NCBI GenBank assembly: GCA_049324535.1
Contig: JBMOOG010000019.1
Span: forward strand, 62,001-126,000
Source: JBMOOG01 sp049324535
Lineage (GTDB): Bacteria > Pseudomonadota > Alphaproteobacteria > Rhodobacterales > Rhodobacteraceae
Direction: 5' to 3'
DNA: 64,000 nucleotides
Shown: in pieces, positions 1 to 8,225 of the stretch
Position numbering within the stretch: position 1 is the first letter of the stretch
Layout: the number at the start of each line of letters is the position of its first letter
Translations under genes and position numbers: made by a program
The notes under the pieces: generated by a model
Told to the model about the DNA's origin: nothing
What the model saw: only the letters and a program-made list of their open reading frames with translations
The model's database searches: none

Positions 1-1
1 T

Positions 2-1264
2 CAGGGCGTGAAGTGGAACAACGGCGACGACTTCACCGCCGAGGATGTCGTGCACAACCTCAACCGCTGGTGTGACGCCGGCGTCGAGGGCAACTCGATG
101 GCGACGCGCGTCGGCAGCCTGATCGACGAGGCCACCAAGAGGGCGCGCGACGGCGCGATCACCGCGACCGATACCCACACCGTGGTGCTGAAGCTCGCCG
201 CCCCGGACATCACCATCATCCCCGGCATGGCCGACTATCCGGCCGCGATCGTCCACAAGTCCTACACCGACGGCGACACGGCGGCGAACCCGGTCGGCAC
301 CGGCGCCTATCTGCCGGACGTGAACGAGATCGGCGTCAAGCAGGTTCTGGTGCGCAACCCCAACCACACCTGGTGGGGAACGGCCGTCTACGGCGGGCCG
401 TATCTGGACCGGATCGAATACATCGACCTCGGCACCGACCCGGCGGCCGTGGTGGCCGCGGCCGAATCCGACGAGATCGACGCGACCTACCGGACCGAGG
501 GCGATTTCGTCGACGTCTTCGACACGCTCGGCTGGAAGAAGTCCGAGGCGATCACCGCCGGCACGCTCGCGGTCCGCTTCCACCACGCGGCCCCGCCCTT
601 CGACAACCTGAACGTGCGCAAGGCGCTCCAGCTGGCGGTGGACAACAACGTCATCCTCGAACTCGGCTACGCCGGGCGCGGCTCGGTGGCCGAGAATCAC
701 CACGTCTGCCCGATCCACCCCGAATACGCAGAGCTGCCGCCGCTCAAGCCCGATCCGGCCGCCGCCAAGGCCATGATTGCCGAGGCGGGCCACGCCGACA
801 CCGAATTCGAGCTCATCTCGCTCGACGACGGCTGGCAGTCGGCCACCTGCGACGCGGTCGCCGCCCAGATCCGCGACGCCGGGATCAAGATCAAGCGCAC
901 GATCCTGCCCGGTTCGACCTTCTGGAACGACTGGCTGAAGTATCCGTTCTCGGCCACCGAGTGGAACATGCGCCCGCTCGGCGTGCAGGTTCTGGCGCTG
1001 GCCTACAAGAGCGGCGTCGCCTGGAACGAGACGGCCTTCAACAACCCCGAGTTCGACGAGAACCTCGCCAAGGCGCTGGCGATCGCCGACGCCGACAAGC
1101 GGCGCGAGGTGATGGCGGTGCTCGAGAAGATCATGCAGGACCAGGGCGTGCTGATCCAGCCGTACTGGCGGTCGCTCTACCGCCACACCAACGACAAGGT
1201 GCGCGGCGCGGACATGCATCCAACCTTCGAGCACCATCACTACAAGTGGTGGATGGCGGCGTGA
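2..1264 (+). CDS. ABC transporter substrate-binding protein, family 5 (peptide type), 5' truncated
   Basis: This is the C-terminal part (about 420 residues) of a periplasmic solute-binding protein of the peptide/nickel SBP family 5. The reading frame is open to the window edge, so the signal peptide and N-terminal lobe lie outside. Visible family features are the early WNNGDDFTAEDVV segment (the usual 'F..G.pftAeDV' motif), the IVHKSY...NPVGTGAY region and the LNVRKALQLAVD segment. It delivers substrate to the two permeases downstream. The peptide-type specificity is a family inference; opines, glutathione or other small solutes are equally possible. A strong hairpin follows the stop codon. 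Confidence 0.9.
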   Translation, partial: QGVKWNNGDDFTAEDVVHNLNRWCDAGVEGNSMATRVGSLIDEATKRARDGAITATDTHTVVLKLAAPDITIIPGMADYPAAIVHKSYTDGDTAANPVGTGAYLPDVNEIGVKQVLVRNPNHTWWGTAVYGGPYLDRIEYIDLGTDPAAVVAAAESDEIDATYRTEGDFVDVFDTLGWKKSEAITAGTLAVRFHHAAPPFDNLNVRKALQLAVDNNVILELGYAGRGSVAENHHVCPIHPEYAELPPLKPDPAAAKAMIAEAGHADTEFELISLDDGWQSATCDAVAAQIRDAGIKIKRTILPGSTFWNDWLKYPFSATEWNMRPLGVQVLALAYKSGVAWNETAFNNPEFDENLAKALAIADADKRREVMAVLEKIMQDQGVLIQPYWRSLYRHTNDKVRGADMHPTFEHHHYKWWMAA

Positions 1265-1275
1265 GGCACGACCGG

Positions 1276-1298
1276 CCGGGGGGCGCGCTGCCCCCCGG
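1276..1298 (+). promoter_or_regulatory. GC-rich hairpin between binding-protein and permease genes
   Basis: A perfect 9-bp stem (CCGGGGGGC / GCCCCCCGG) with a 5-nt loop lies between the binding-protein stop and the permease start. No T-tract follows. In ABC operons such a structure commonly stabilises the upstream transcript or attenuates read-through, so that binding protein exceeds permease. The function is inferred; the structure is directly visible. Confidence 0.55.
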
Positions 1299-1316
1299 CA
1301 AGGCGGAGATCGGCTC

Positions 1317-2360
1317 ATGATCCGTTTCCTGATGCGGCGCGCCCTGGTGATCGTGCTCAGCGCGCTGTGCCTGACCTTCATCGTCTTCTTCCTGACCAAC
1401 CTGCCGCCGAACCTCGAGAAGCTCGCCAAGGCCGAGGGCAACAGCCGGATGTCGGACGCCGATGTCGTGGGCTGGCTCGACAAGAACGGGTTCTCCGAGC
1501 CGGTGCTGCTGCGCTACGGCCAATGGCTGGGCATCCTGCCCGGCTGGACCCGCACCGCCGACGGCGTGACCACCGGCCGCTGCATCGCCTCGGGTCAGGA
1601 TCCGGCCGCCGCGCCGCGCTACTGCGGCATCCTGCAGGGCGACTGGGGGCAGTCCACCGTCTTCAAGGAACCGGTGTCGCGGATCCTCGCCACCCGTCTC
1701 ACCCTGACCGGGATCCTGATGTTCTGGGTGATGGTGCTGATGGTGCCGGCGGCGCTCCTGATCGGCGTGCTGGCCGGGATGCGCGAGGGATCAAAACTCG
1801 ACCGGGGGCTCTCGGCCTTCTCGATCCTCTCGACCGCCACGCCGGAATACGTCTCGGGCGTGATCCTCATCACCGTCTTCTCGTCCTCGGCCGTGGGGCT
1901 GAAATGGTTCAAGGGCAACGCCACCAGCGCCATGGACGGCGTCACGCTCGACAATTTCCTCCTGCCTGTGCTGACCATCGCGCTCTACGGGACCGGCTAC
2001 ATTGCCCGGATGACCCGGGCCTCGATGGCCGAGGTGATGACCGCGCAATACATCCGCACCGCCCGGCTCAAGGGCGTGAGCTTCGGCAACGTGGTGATGA
2101 AGCACGCGCTGCGCAACGCGCTGATCGCGCCCTTCACCGTCATCATGCTCCAGTTCCCCTGGCTCCTGAACGGCGTGGTCATCGTCGAGACGCTGTTTTC
2201 CTACAAGGGGTTCGGCTGGACTCTGGTGCAGGCCGCGGGCAACAACGACATCAACCTGCTGCTCGGCTGTTCGGTGGTCGCGGTGGTGGTGGTGCTCGCC
2301 ACGCAGATGATCTCGGACATCGGCTACGCCTTCCTCAACCCCCGCATCCGGGTGAGCTGA
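1317..2360 (+). CDS. ABC transporter permease, DppB/OppB type
   Basis: Inner-membrane permease of 347 residues. An N-terminal TM segment (about 8-28) is followed by a longer than usual periplasmic stretch of roughly 100 residues, then five further hydrophobic segments. The EAA loop that contacts the ATPase is visible as ARLKGVSFGNVVMKHALRNA around residues 243-262. The ATG has a GGAG Shine-Dalgarno. The gene lies 52 bp after the binding protein and 1 bp before the second permease, so they are surely one transcript. It forms the heterodimeric channel with the next gene product. Confidence 0.93.
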   Translation: MIRFLMRRALVIVLSALCLTFIVFFLTNLPPNLEKLAKAEGNSRMSDADVVGWLDKNGFSEPVLLRYGQWLGILPGWTRTADGVTTGRCIASGQDPAAAPRYCGILQGDWGQSTVFKEPVSRILATRLTLTGILMFWVMVLMVPAALLIGVLAGMREGSKLDRGLSAFSILSTATPEYVSGVILITVFSSSAVGLKWFKGNATSAMDGVTLDNFLLPVLTIALYGTGYIARMTRASMAEVMTAQYIRTARLKGVSFGNVVMKHALRNALIAPFTVIMLQFPWLLNGVVIVETLFSYKGFGWTLVQAAGNNDINLLLGCSVVAVVVVLATQMISDIGYAFLNPRIRVS

Positions 2361-2361
2361 C

Positions 2362-3513
2362 ATGGACACGCTGGGCTGGGGTGCGATCCTGGGAATGCTG
2401 GCGGTCCGGTTCGGGCCGGTCTGGATCGCGCTGGCGGTCCTGTTCGCGGTGTCGATCCGCTACCGGCGGCGGCTGGGGCTTTACGGCCGGCTCTTCGATT
2501 CCACCATCGGCATGACCGGCTTTGCGCTCGTGATGTTCTGGGTGTTCACCGCACTCTTCGCCGACTGGATCGTGCTGTACGACCCGCTCGCGCAGCTCTC
2601 CGGCATGAAGAACAAGGTGCCGGGAACGCCGCTGCCCGACGGGACCGGCTGGTATCTCCTCGGCGGCGACAACCTCGGGCGCGACGTGTTCTCGCGCATG
2701 GTCATGGGCGCGCGCCGGGTGCTGACCATCGCCCCGGCGGCCACGGTCTTTGCCTATCTGGCGGGCATCACGCTCGGCCTGCCCGCGGGCTATTCCGGCG
2801 GGCGGCTCGACACGGTGCTGTCGTTCCTCGCGAACCTCGTGCTCGCCTTCCCGGTGATCCTGCTCTTCTATCTGCTGGTCACGCCCGAGATCCGCGACAC
2901 CGGAATCCCGGTCGTGCTGGCCGCGGTGATGTTCCTCTTTCCGGTGGTCTTCTTCGCGGTGCTGTTCCAGAGCCGGTTCCGCACCGATCCGCCCCGCCGG
3001 AACCTCTATGTGGGGATCACGCTGGCGCTGGGGCTCTGGGCCTGGTCGGGGCTCGCGCTGAACGCCGATCCGCTCGGGGTCTGGCGGATGGACCCGAACC
3101 TGCTCAACGTCTTCGTCTCGGTGGTCTTCGTCAACGCGCCAACGGTCTTCCGGATCGTGCGCGGGCTGACCATGGACATCAAGGCGCGCGACTATGTGGC
3201 GGCCGCCCAGACCCGCGGCGAGCGCCCCTGGTACATCATGCTGTGGGAGATCCTGCCCAACGCCCGCGGGCCGCTGATCGTCGATTTCTGCCTGCGGATC
3301 GGCTACACCACGATCCTTCTGGGCACGCTCGGCTTCTTCGGACTGGGGGTGAGCCCGGAAAGCCCCGACTGGGGCTCGACGATCAACGACGGGCGCAAGC
3401 TCCTGACCATCGCGCCGCATCCGGCCATGGTGCCGGCGCTGGCGCTGATGAGCCTTGTCCTGGGGCTGAACCTGCTTGCGGACGGGCTGCGCGAGGAAAG
3501 CCTGAAGGACTGA
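2362..3513 (+). CDS. ABC transporter permease, DppC/OppC type
   Basis: Second permease subunit, 383 residues, longer than the usual roughly 300 because of extra hydrophobic segments near the N-terminus and in the middle (about residues 170-235). The motif LGGDNLGRDVFSRMVMGAR (about 95-113) is the DppC hallmark preceding the transmembrane domain. The EAA loop AAQTRGERPWYIMLWEILPN is near residues 277-296, followed by the conserved LGFFGLGVSPESPDWG. It starts 1 bp after the first permease and pairs with it. Confidence 0.93.
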   Translation: MDTLGWGAILGMLAVRFGPVWIALAVLFAVSIRYRRRLGLYGRLFDSTIGMTGFALVMFWVFTALFADWIVLYDPLAQLSGMKNKVPGTPLPDGTGWYLLGGDNLGRDVFSRMVMGARRVLTIAPAATVFAYLAGITLGLPAGYSGGRLDTVLSFLANLVLAFPVILLFYLLVTPEIRDTGIPVVLAAVMFLFPVVFFAVLFQSRFRTDPPRRNLYVGITLALGLWAWSGLALNADPLGVWRMDPNLLNVFVSVVFVNAPTVFRIVRGLTMDIKARDYVAAAQTRGERPWYIMLWEILPNARGPLIVDFCLRIGYTTILLGTLGFFGLGVSPESPDWGSTINDGRKLLTIAPHPAMVPALALMSLVLGLNLLADGLREESLKD

Positions 3514-3529
3514 GCCGGCGGGACGCGCC

Positions 3530-3580
3530 CCGGGGGCTGCCGGCCCCCGGACCCCCCGGGGATACTTGACCAGTGAGAAG
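3530..3580 (+). repeat. Dispersed GC-rich intergenic repeat (copy A)
   Basis: The block reads GGGGGCTGCCGGCCCCCGG, then ACCCCCCGGGGATACTTGACC and AGTGAG. It closely matches copies at 33757-33886 and 47800-47866. It contains a GC hairpin followed by an AT-richer 'GATAYTTGA.CCAG.GAG' tail. It sits just upstream of the fused ATPase gene. Similar elements are scattered in Rhodobacterales intergenic regions; the family is unnamed to my knowledge. Confidence 0.6.
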
Positions 3581-3590
3581 GAACGGCGCC

Positions 3591-5657
3591 ATGGATCCGA
3601 CACCCATCCTGGACATCGAGCATCTCTCGATCAGCTTCTTCACCCGCAGCCGCGAGATTCCCGCGGTGATGGATTTCTCCTGCACGGTGATGCCCGGCGA
3701 GGCGATGGGGCTCGTGGGCGAGTCCGGGTGCGGCAAGTCCACGGTCGCGCTTGCGGTGATGCGCGATCTGGGCCGGACCGGACGGATCACCGGCGGGCGC
3801 CTTCTGTTCAAGGGCCGCGACCTGGCCGCGATGGACGACCGCGAGCTTCGCGCCATCCGCGGGCGCGAGATCGCAATGATCTACCAGGAGCCGATGGCGT
3901 CGCTCAACCCGGCGATGCGGGTGGGCGACCAGCTGGCCGAGGTGCCGATGATCCACGAGGGCATGAGCCGCGCCGACGCCTGGGCGCTGGCGCGCCAGAT
4001 CGTGGCCGACGTGCGCCTGCCCGACCCCGAGCGCATCCTCGGCTCGTATCCGCACCAGCTCTCGGGCGGCCAGCAGCAGCGCATCGTCATCGCCATGGCG
4101 CTGATGTCGAAGCCCGCGCTCCTGATCCTCGACGAGCCCACCACCGCGCTCGATGTCACCGTCGAGGCGGGCATCGTCGATCTGGTCAAGGCGCTGGGCC
4201 GCAAATACGGGACCTCGCTGCTCTTCATCAGCCACAACCTCGGGCTGGTGATGGATGTCTGCGACCGCATCACCGTGATGTATTCGGGCGAGGCGGTCGA
4301 GACCGGCCGGGTGGCCGAGGTCTTCGACCGCATGCGCCACCCCTACACGCAGGCGCTGTTCCGCTCGATCCCGCTGCCGGGCGCGGACAAGACCACGCGG
4401 CCGCTGCGGGCGATTCCCGGCAACTTCCCCCTGCCCCACGAGCGCCCGCCGGGCTGCAACTTCGGCCCGCGCTGCGAGTATTTCGTGGCCGGGCGCTGCG
4501 ACGCGGCCGATGTGGCGATGGTGACGGTCGGGCCGGAGCACCAGTCGCGCTGCCTGCGGACCGGCGAGATCGACTGGGCGGCGCTTCCGCCGCCCGCAGA
4601 GACGGTGGCCGCGGCACCGGTCGGCGCGCCGGTCCTGCGCGCCGAGGACCTGCGCAAGTATTACGACGTGGCCGGCGGCGGCGTGTTCGGCGGCGGTGCC
4701 GCCCGGGTGGTCAAGGCCAACGAGGGCGTGGACTTCATCGCCCACGAGGGCGAGACGCTGGCCATCGTCGGCGAATCCGGCTGCGGCAAGTCCACCTTCG
4801 CCAAGGTCCTGATGGGGCTGGAGACTGCGACCTCGGGCCGGATCATGCTTTATGACCAGGACATCGAGAGCGTGCCGATCGAGAAGCGCGACGCCCGCAC
4901 CGTCTCGGGCGTGCAGATGGTGTTCCAGAACCCGTTCGACACGCTGAATCCGTCGATGACCGTGGGCCGGCAGATCGTCCGGGCGCTCGAGATCTTCGGC
5001 CATGGCGCATCGGACGCCGAGCGGCACGCGCGGATGCTGGAGCTTCTGGACCTGGTGCGCCTGCCCCGGGCCTTCGCCGACCGGATGCCGCGCCAGCTGT
5101 CCGGCGGGCAGAAGCAGCGCGTGGGCATCGCGCGGGCCTTCGCGGGCGGTGCCCGCGTGGTGATCGCCGACGAGCCGGTCAGCGCGCTCGATGTCAGCGT
5201 CCAGGCGGCGGTGACGCAGCTTCTGATGGACATCCAGCGCGAGAACCGCACCACGCTTCTGTTCATCAGCCATGACCTGTCGGTGGTGCGCTACCTCAGC
5301 GACCGGGTGATGGTGATGTATCTCGGCCATGTGGTCGAGATTGGCAGTACCGACCAGGTGTTCCGCCCGCCCTACCATCCCTACACCGAGGCGCTCCTGT
5401 CGGCGGTGCCGATCGCCGACACCCGCGTCGTCAAGAAGCGGATCGTGCTCGACGGCGACATTCCCTCGGCGATGAACCCGCCGCCGGGCTGCCCGTTCCA
5501 GACGCGCTGCCGCTGGAAGTCCGAGGTGCCGGGCGGGCTCTGCGACCGCGAGGTGCCGCCGCTGCGCACGCTGGAGCCGGGCCACCAGATCAAGTGCCAC
5601 CTGTCGGCCGAGGTTCTGGCGCGGATGGAGCCGGTCATCCGCATGGCGGCCGAATGA
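3591..5657 (+). CDS. Fused ABC transporter ATPase (DppD-DppF type)
   Basis: A 688-residue protein with two complete nucleotide-binding domains, each followed by an oligopeptide/dipeptide C-terminal cysteine region. NBD1 has GESGCGKST (about 44-52), LSGGQQQR and LLILDEPTTALD. NBD2 has GESGCGKST (about 394), LSGGQKQR and VVIADEPVSALD. Cysteine clusters (PPGCNFGPRCEYF and PPGCPFQTRCRW) follow each NBD. It energises the importer encoded upstream. I chose ATG 3591, which has a GAAGGAA Shine-Dalgarno, over an in-frame GTG at 3573. The fusion replaces the usual two genes. Confidence 0.93.
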   Translation: MDPTPILDIEHLSISFFTRSREIPAVMDFSCTVMPGEAMGLVGESGCGKSTVALAVMRDLGRTGRITGGRLLFKGRDLAAMDDRELRAIRGREIAMIYQEPMASLNPAMRVGDQLAEVPMIHEGMSRADAWALARQIVADVRLPDPERILGSYPHQLSGGQQQRIVIAMALMSKPALLILDEPTTALDVTVEAGIVDLVKALGRKYGTSLLFISHNLGLVMDVCDRITVMYSGEAVETGRVAEVFDRMRHPYTQALFRSIPLPGADKTTRPLRAIPGNFPLPHERPPGCNFGPRCEYFVAGRCDAADVAMVTVGPEHQSRCLRTGEIDWAALPPPAETVAAAPVGAPVLRAEDLRKYYDVAGGGVFGGGAARVVKANEGVDFIAHEGETLAIVGESGCGKSTFAKVLMGLETATSGRIMLYDQDIESVPIEKRDARTVSGVQMVFQNPFDTLNPSMTVGRQIVRALEIFGHGASDAERHARMLELLDLVRLPRAFADRMPRQLSGGQKQRVGIARAFAGGARVVIADEPVSALDVSVQAAVTQLLMDIQRENRTTLLFISHDLSVVRYLSDRVMVMYLGHVVEIGSTDQVFRPPYHPYTEALLSAVPIADTRVVKKRIVLDGDIPSAMNPPPGCPFQTRCRWKSEVPGGLCDREVPPLRTLEPGHQIKCHLSAEVLARMEPVIRMAAE

Positions 5658-5716
5658 CCCCGCGGGCCGGGCGCGCGTTAACCCTGCGGCAATCGAACCC
5701 TGTCAGACCGGGCGAC

Positions 5717-5851
5717 ATGAACCCACAGGTCCCCTCCTCTGCCCTCGCCGCGCTGACCCACCGCCTGCAGCCCGGCCTGTCGATCCTCTCGGCGCTCTGC
5801 GTCATGGCCGCGGGATTCATCGCGGCCACGGTGCTGTCGGGCACCCTCTGA
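5717..5851 (+). CDS. Possible small single-span membrane protein
   Basis: A 44-residue frame from ATG to TGA with a polar N-terminus and one clear hydrophobic helix (ILSALCVMAAGFIAATVL) near the C-terminus. It lies in the 372-bp gap between the ABC ATPase and the deacetylase-like gene, 59 bp after the ATPase stop. The Shine-Dalgarno is weak. I do not recognise the family. It could be a genuine small membrane protein or a chance frame in GC-rich DNA. Confidence 0.35.
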   Translation: MNPQVPSSALAALTHRLQPGLSILSALCVMAAGFIAATVLSGTL

Positions 5852-6029
5852 CCCCCGGGCGCGGCTCCGCCCGCCAGCGACGCGCCGATGACGCGCGGGC
5901 CGGGAACGGCCGGCGGATTCCCCCGCCGGCGGACCTCCGCACCGCGTGCCCCGCGGATCGGGTTTGACATTCCCGTATCTCTATATGACGATCTCGGAAC
6001 GCGGGGGGAGCCGCGGCGAGGGGGATGTC

Positions 6030-7163
6030 ATGGCCGACAGTCGGGCCAAGCGCGGTGCACGTCCTGCACGTTTCGTCTCGGCGGCGATCTATCGCCAGAC
6101 CGGCTACCGCGGCAATCATCCCCTGGCCATCCCGCGCATCGGAACCGTCGAGGCGCTCTGCGCGGCCCTGGGCTGGACCGGCCCCGACCACCCGGTGATC
6201 GAAAGCCCCGTCGCCGACCGGGCGACGCTCGAACGGTTTCACCGCCCCGACTATCTGGACGCCCTTGAGCGCGCCGAGGCCGCGGGCCGCGCCAGCGACG
6301 AGGACCGGCGGACCTACGGCCTCGGCACGGCCGAGAACCCGATCTTCCCCGGCCTCTGGCAGCGCGCGGCGACCTCGGTCGGCGGCTCCATTCTTGCGGC
6401 CGAGATCGCCCATGCCGGGGGGCTGGCCTACCACCCCGCCGGCGGCACCCATCACGGAATGCCCGCACGCGCCAACGGGTTCTGCTACTTCAACGATCCG
6501 GTCTTCGCGATCCTGCGTCTTCTCGACCTCGGGCGCCGCCGGGTGGCCTATGTCGATCTCGACGCCCACCACGGCGACGGAGTCGAGGCGGCCTTTGCCG
6601 ACGATCCGCGGGTGATGACGCTGTCGATGCACGAGGCCGGGCGCTGGCCCTTCACCGGCGCCCGCCCCGACCGGGGCCGCATCACCAACCTTCCGGTGCC
6701 GCGCGGGCTGAACGACACCGAGTTCGCGCTTCTCCTCGACGCGGCCATCCTGCCGCAGGTGACCTCCTTCGATCCCGATGCGCTGGTCGTGACCATGGGC
6801 GCCGATGCGCTGAAGGGCGACCCGCTCTCGGGGCTCGCCCTGTCGAACGGCGCGCTCTGGACCGCCGTCGAGCGGCTGGCGGCGCTCGGCCCCGCGGTGG
6901 TGCTGGGCGGCGGCGGCTACAACCCCTGGACGCTCGGCCGCGCCTGGGCCGGACTGTGGGCGCGGCTGACGCGCCAGCCGATCCCCGACCGGCTGCCGGC
7001 CGAGGCGCGCGCGATACTGGCCGGTCTCGACTGCGATCTGGTCGATGGGGAGGATCGCGATCCGCTCTGGTTCACCACGATCCGCGATCCGGTGAACGAC
7101 GGGCCGATACGGCCGGAAATCCGGGCGCTCGTTGCGGCGCATCGGCAAGGGATGGAGGTGTAG
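6030..7163 (+). CDS. Histone-deacetylase / acetoin-utilisation (AcuC-type) family amidohydrolase
   Basis: A 377-residue zinc amidohydrolase of the arginase/deacetylase fold. Visible catalytic parts are the tandem histidines in GGTHHGMPARANGFCYFND (H141, H142), the zinc-ligand block YVDLDAHHGDGVEAAF (D178, H180), a later GADALKGDPL aspartate and the C-terminal GGGGYNP. The family removes acyl groups from lysine or polyamines; the substrate here is unknown. ATG 6030 with GAGGGGAT upstream is preferred to the longer frame beginning at 5946. Its TAG stop abuts the ATG of the next gene (TAGATG), so it is co-transcribed and probably coupled to the lipoate genes. A role in reversing lysine lipoylation is a hypothesis only. 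Confidence 0.9.
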   Translation: MADSRAKRGARPARFVSAAIYRQTGYRGNHPLAIPRIGTVEALCAALGWTGPDHPVIESPVADRATLERFHRPDYLDALERAEAAGRASDEDRRTYGLGTAENPIFPGLWQRAATSVGGSILAAEIAHAGGLAYHPAGGTHHGMPARANGFCYFNDPVFAILRLLDLGRRRVAYVDLDAHHGDGVEAAFADDPRVMTLSMHEAGRWPFTGARPDRGRITNLPVPRGLNDTEFALLLDAAILPQVTSFDPDALVVTMGADALKGDPLSGLALSNGALWTAVERLAALGPAVVLGGGGYNPWTLGRAWAGLWARLTRQPIPDRLPAEARAILAGLDCDLVDGEDRDPLWFTTIRDPVNDGPIRPEIRALVAAHRQGMEV

Positions 7164-8225
7164 ATGGACCTCGGACCGGCATCGCCGCCGACCTGGCTGG
7201 AACGAATTTCCCGCATCGAACCCCTCGAGGACGCCGTGTTCGACGCGGGCCTCGTGGCCGAGATGCAGGCGCGCGCCGAGCGTGGCCGCGACCGCGTCGT
7301 CCGGTTCTCGACACCCACCTTCAAGGAATACGACACCAGCGAGGTGAAGGGCTGCGGCAAGAACTCGTTCCCCGCCTTCTCGATCACCGGGGGCGCCTGC
7401 GCGCTCGACTGCGACCATTGCCAGGCCAAGATCCTGGAACCGATGATCCCGGCCCTGCACGCCGAGGACCTCGACCGCAAGGTGCGCGAGCTGATCCGCA
7501 CCCAGGGCCTGCAGGGATTCCTGCTGTCGGGCGGGTCGAACCGGCGCAACGAGATCCGCTATGACCGCTTCTATCCGGTGATCGAGGGGCTGAAGCGCGA
7601 CCACCCCGATCTGAAGATCGCGATCCACACCGCGCTGACCGACGAGGCCGGCGCGCGGCGGATGGAATCGGCCGGGGTCGATACGGCGATGATGGATGTG
7701 ATCGGCCACGAGGACACGATCCGGCAGGTCTATCACCTCGACCGGCCGGTCGAGGATTTCGAGGCGACGCTGGCGGCGCTCACGGCCACCGGCATGGAAA
7801 TCTCGCCCCATATCGTGATCGGGCTGCATTACGGGCGCGTGCTGGGCGAGGCGCGCGCGCTCGAGATGGTGGCGCGCTATCCGGTCAAGGCGCTGGTGCT
7901 CGTGGTCATCATGCCCTTCTACGCCCGCCCCGGCACCTTCGTGACCCCCGACACCGCCGAGGTGGGCCGCATCTTCCTGACCGCGCGCGAGACGCTTGGC
8001 GAGCGCGACGTGCTTCTGGGCTGCGCGCGGCCGGGGGGCATGCACAAGCGGGTGACCGACGCCTATGCGGTCATGGCCGGGCTCGACGGGATCGCCTTCC
8101 CGGCCGAGGGCGCGCTCGGCGTGGCCGCCGTCACCGGGCGCAAATGGCATCAGGAACACGCCTGCTGTTCGATCAAGGTCGGCTCGAAACTGCCGGGTCT
8201 CATCAAGTCGGGGTGCGCGGCGTGA
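7164..8225 (+). CDS. lipS1: Radical SAM protein, LipS1-type lipoyl synthase subunit
   Basis: A 353-residue radical SAM protein with a CX3CX2C cluster motif at C79, C83 and C86 (CALDCDHC). The preceding KGCGKNSFPAFSITGG is typical of biotin-synthase-related proteins. Extra cysteines at the C-terminus (HACCSIK, SGCAA) could ligate an auxiliary cluster. With its neighbours it matches the LipS1-LipT-LipS2-sLpl(AB) lipoate assembly set described in archaea and sulfur-oxidising bacteria, where two radical SAM proteins together insert the C6 and C8 sulfurs into a protein-bound octanoyl group. Which one is LipS1 and which LipS2 is assigned by order and remains tentative. It ends in a GTGA overlap with the flavoprotein gene. 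Confidence 0.78.
   Translation: MDLGPASPPTWLERISRIEPLEDAVFDAGLVAEMQARAERGRDRVVRFSTPTFKEYDTSEVKGCGKNSFPAFSITGGACALDCDHCQAKILEPMIPALHAEDLDRKVRELIRTQGLQGFLLSGGSNRRNEIRYDRFYPVIEGLKRDHPDLKIAIHTALTDEAGARRMESAGVDTAMMDVIGHEDTIRQVYHLDRPVEDFEATLAALTATGMEISPHIVIGLHYGRVLGEARALEMVARYPVKALVLVVIMPFYARPGTFVTPDTAEVGRIFLTARETLGERDVLLGCARPGGMHKRVTDAYAVMAGLDGIAFPAEGALGVAAVTGRKWHQEHACCSIKVGSKLPGLIKSGCAA

Noticed and set aside
3303..5600. Long minus-strand frame opposite the fused ABC ATPase
   Set aside because: Antisense to a gene with unmistakable Walker motifs; composition is that of a GC-driven shadow.
5964..5990. TTGACA followed by an AT-rich TATCTCTATATGAC ahead of the deacetylase-like gene, as a promoter
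   Set aside because: TTGACA is perfect, but the TATATG lies only 12 nt away and no hexamer at 16-18 nt resembles a -10. It may still be an operator or atypical promoter; not called.
8144..8221. Extended N-terminus of the flavoprotein from an ATG inside lipS1
   Set aside because: The GTG at 8222 overlaps the lipS1 stop as GTGA and puts the dinucleotide-binding motif at the expected N-terminus.
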